Origin: JAPOXR01 sp965219635
GTDB taxonomy: Bacteria > Pseudomonadota > Alphaproteobacteria > Rhodobacterales > Rhodobacteraceae
Direction of reading: 5' to 3'
DNA length: 64,000 bases
NCBI GenBank assembly: GCA_965219635.1
Contig: OZ244783.1
Location: 1,674,001-1,738,000, forward strand
Under the pieces are notes generated by a model, which worked only from the letters and a program-made list of their open reading frames with translations, did not search any database and was not told the DNA's origin. The position numbers and the translations under genes are program-made. Positions 63,131-64,000 of this stretch are shown here, one piece after another. The first letter of the stretch is position 1, and each line of letters opens with the position of its first letter.

Positions 63131-63707
63131 AACTGCAGGGGGCCGAAACCAGGCCTGGCTGGAATTCCTGCGCCACTTTCAATGATATTGGGCAGCCCGT
63201 CCTAGGCATTCAGGCAAAATGGGCAGCTGACACCAACACACGCTTCCGCTGGACCTGGACTGCCAACCGCAAACGACGAATGTCAGCAAGTCCCATGCGC
63301 GACGAGAATTCAAGGACCGCGCGTGTGATCTTCGAAGCCATGCGGTGTGCAACTTGACTGCCAGACCGAGAGCGGACATCTGCCGAGATGCGATGTTGCT
63401 GGTGCCGAAGAACTCGCCTCAGCTTTATGCAGATTGAAGGGCAACAACACACAATTCTCAAGCAATCCAAGAAAATCGCCTGGGTCAGCATCATTCTTCA
63501 CGAATGCCGTCACGGTGCGGGGCGATTGCAAGCTGACGACAATCAGCCGTCTTCTGAGTTTTCTTTCTTTGCACTTGGATATCGACGGCGAACAGGTTTG
63601 CAAGCCGAGAACGTCAGATGTGGCATTCTGCACTGCCTATGAGACACCGAATTGAATAAAGACGTCGGGACGTCTATGGTGATCGAACACGGCGGAGAAT
63701 GGCCCAA
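63131..63707. other. Region after cobS without a recognisable gene
   Basis: The expected cobT is not here. On the plus strand around 63225-63356 one frame reads DENSRTARVIFEAMRCAT, which loosely recalls a CobT segment, but the rest does not match and the call is weak. Other short frames (for example 63347-63655) have no features. Confidence 0.35.
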
Positions 63708-64000
63708 ATGACCAGACTGAAACACTCTCCTGGTACGGTGCGGGACGCGATCATTGCCTGTCTGGACTCGACGTTGGGCGATGCAAGCGTATCTGAAATC
63801 CGGCAATACGTCGCAAACCTCCTCGGCGACGTACCTGCGTCTTCCGTGCGCTCCTATCTCAGATTGCGGTCGGACATGTTCGAACGGACGCAGTATGGCC
63901 GCTACAGACTCAGTTTCGAGCAACCGGCTCCCTCCAACGGCATGGCGATGGCAAAGAGGCCGCCGACAGCTACCGATCCTGTATTGGTGAGAGGCGGGGC
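63708..64000 (+). CDS. Probable site-specific DNA methyltransferase (5' partial)
   Basis: 97 residues are present; the frame is open at the window end. A winged-helix-like N-terminal domain (TVRDAIIACLDST...SVSEIRQYVANLLGDVPASSVRSYLRL...YGRYRLSFE) is followed by a linker and DPVLVRGG. This layout is typical of alphaproteobacterial adenine methyltransferases with an N-terminal DNA-binding module, in which the last motif would run into the target-recognition region. The catalytic motifs lie beyond the window. A transcriptional regulator with the same HTH is possible. Confidence 0.55.
   Translation, partial: MTRLKHSPGTVRDAIIACLDSTLGDASVSEIRQYVANLLGDVPASSVRSYLRLRSDMFERTQYGRYRLSFEQPAPSNGMAMAKRPPTATDPVLVRGG

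Noticed and set aside
63225..63356. Possible CobT remnant after cobS
   Set aside because: Only a short stretch recalls CobT and the flanking frame does not match; kept as a note, not a pseudogene call.
1..64000. CRISPR arrays, insertion sequences, prophage or integrase genes, rRNA genes
   Set aside because: None were recognised: no regularly spaced repeats, no transposase or integrase motifs and no rRNA-like sequence were seen on reading the window.

Overview
The window reads as a chromosome segment of an alphaproteobacterium. The evidence is gene order: bamE / DUF177 (yceD) / rpmF / plsX / fabH / ihfA / merR, tRNA-Pro next to a long-form dCTP deaminase, scpB-scpA-nagZ-SPOR-argS, dgt / erpA, dksA beside a small membrane protein, bolA / J-domain / cobS, and a free-standing ccmI. 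Base composition is moderate to fairly high GC and coding is dense. Tetrameric sarcosine oxidase, a Rieske betaine-type demethylase, two sulfatases and the DeLey-Doudoroff enzymes suggest a heterotroph using osmolytes, sulfate esters and sugar acids. The order within Alphaproteobacteria cannot be fixed from sequence alone.

Layout. 1-6.4 kb: bamE (partial), then two tandem NHLP-type (nitrile-hydratase-like leader) RiPP precursor genes, then the lipid/ribosome/IHF block. 6.3-17.3 kb: tRNA-Pro, dcd, scpBA, nagZ, SPOR protein, argS, dgt, erpA, xth, an FAD monooxygenase, dksA and a 56-residue membrane protein. 17.5-23.5 kb: GH2 glycosidase, two small coiled-coil/TM paralogues, dgoK-dgoA and an M48 protease. 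23.5-32.9 kb: Rieske oxygenase, small protein, katG, soxGADB. 33.1-38.5 kb: ccmI, a 31-codon coupling ORF, a RecQ-like helicase fused to a phosphoribosyltransferase, a DprA-like protein, ruvX and a DUF1289 protein. 38.5-46.9 kb: dusA, a 1.2 kb gene-poor gap, and a sulfate-ester module of two sulfatases and an ABC importer. 47-52.5 kb: a GntR-controlled CoA/TPP catabolic operon. 52.8-59 kb: a PcfJ-like protein, an autotransporter and a class I glutamine amidotransferase-like hydrolase. 59.2-64 kb: gatB, bolA, J-domain protein, cobS without cobT, and the start of a probable DNA methyltransferase.

Two systems stand out. The first is the pair of NHLP precursors with nearly identical leaders, diverged Cys/Gly-rich tails, and no maturation enzyme anywhere in the window. 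The second is the RecQ-phosphoribosyltransferase fusion plus DprA-like pair inserted between housekeeping genes, a combination that looks like a DNA-processing or defence module. Possible regulatory structures include a hairpin that would occlude the Rieske gene's ribosome-binding site, a three-copy 7-bp repeat in the gntR leader, and palindromes upstream of the RiPP and dgo genes. All functions are assigned from visible motifs and gene context; no database search was run.
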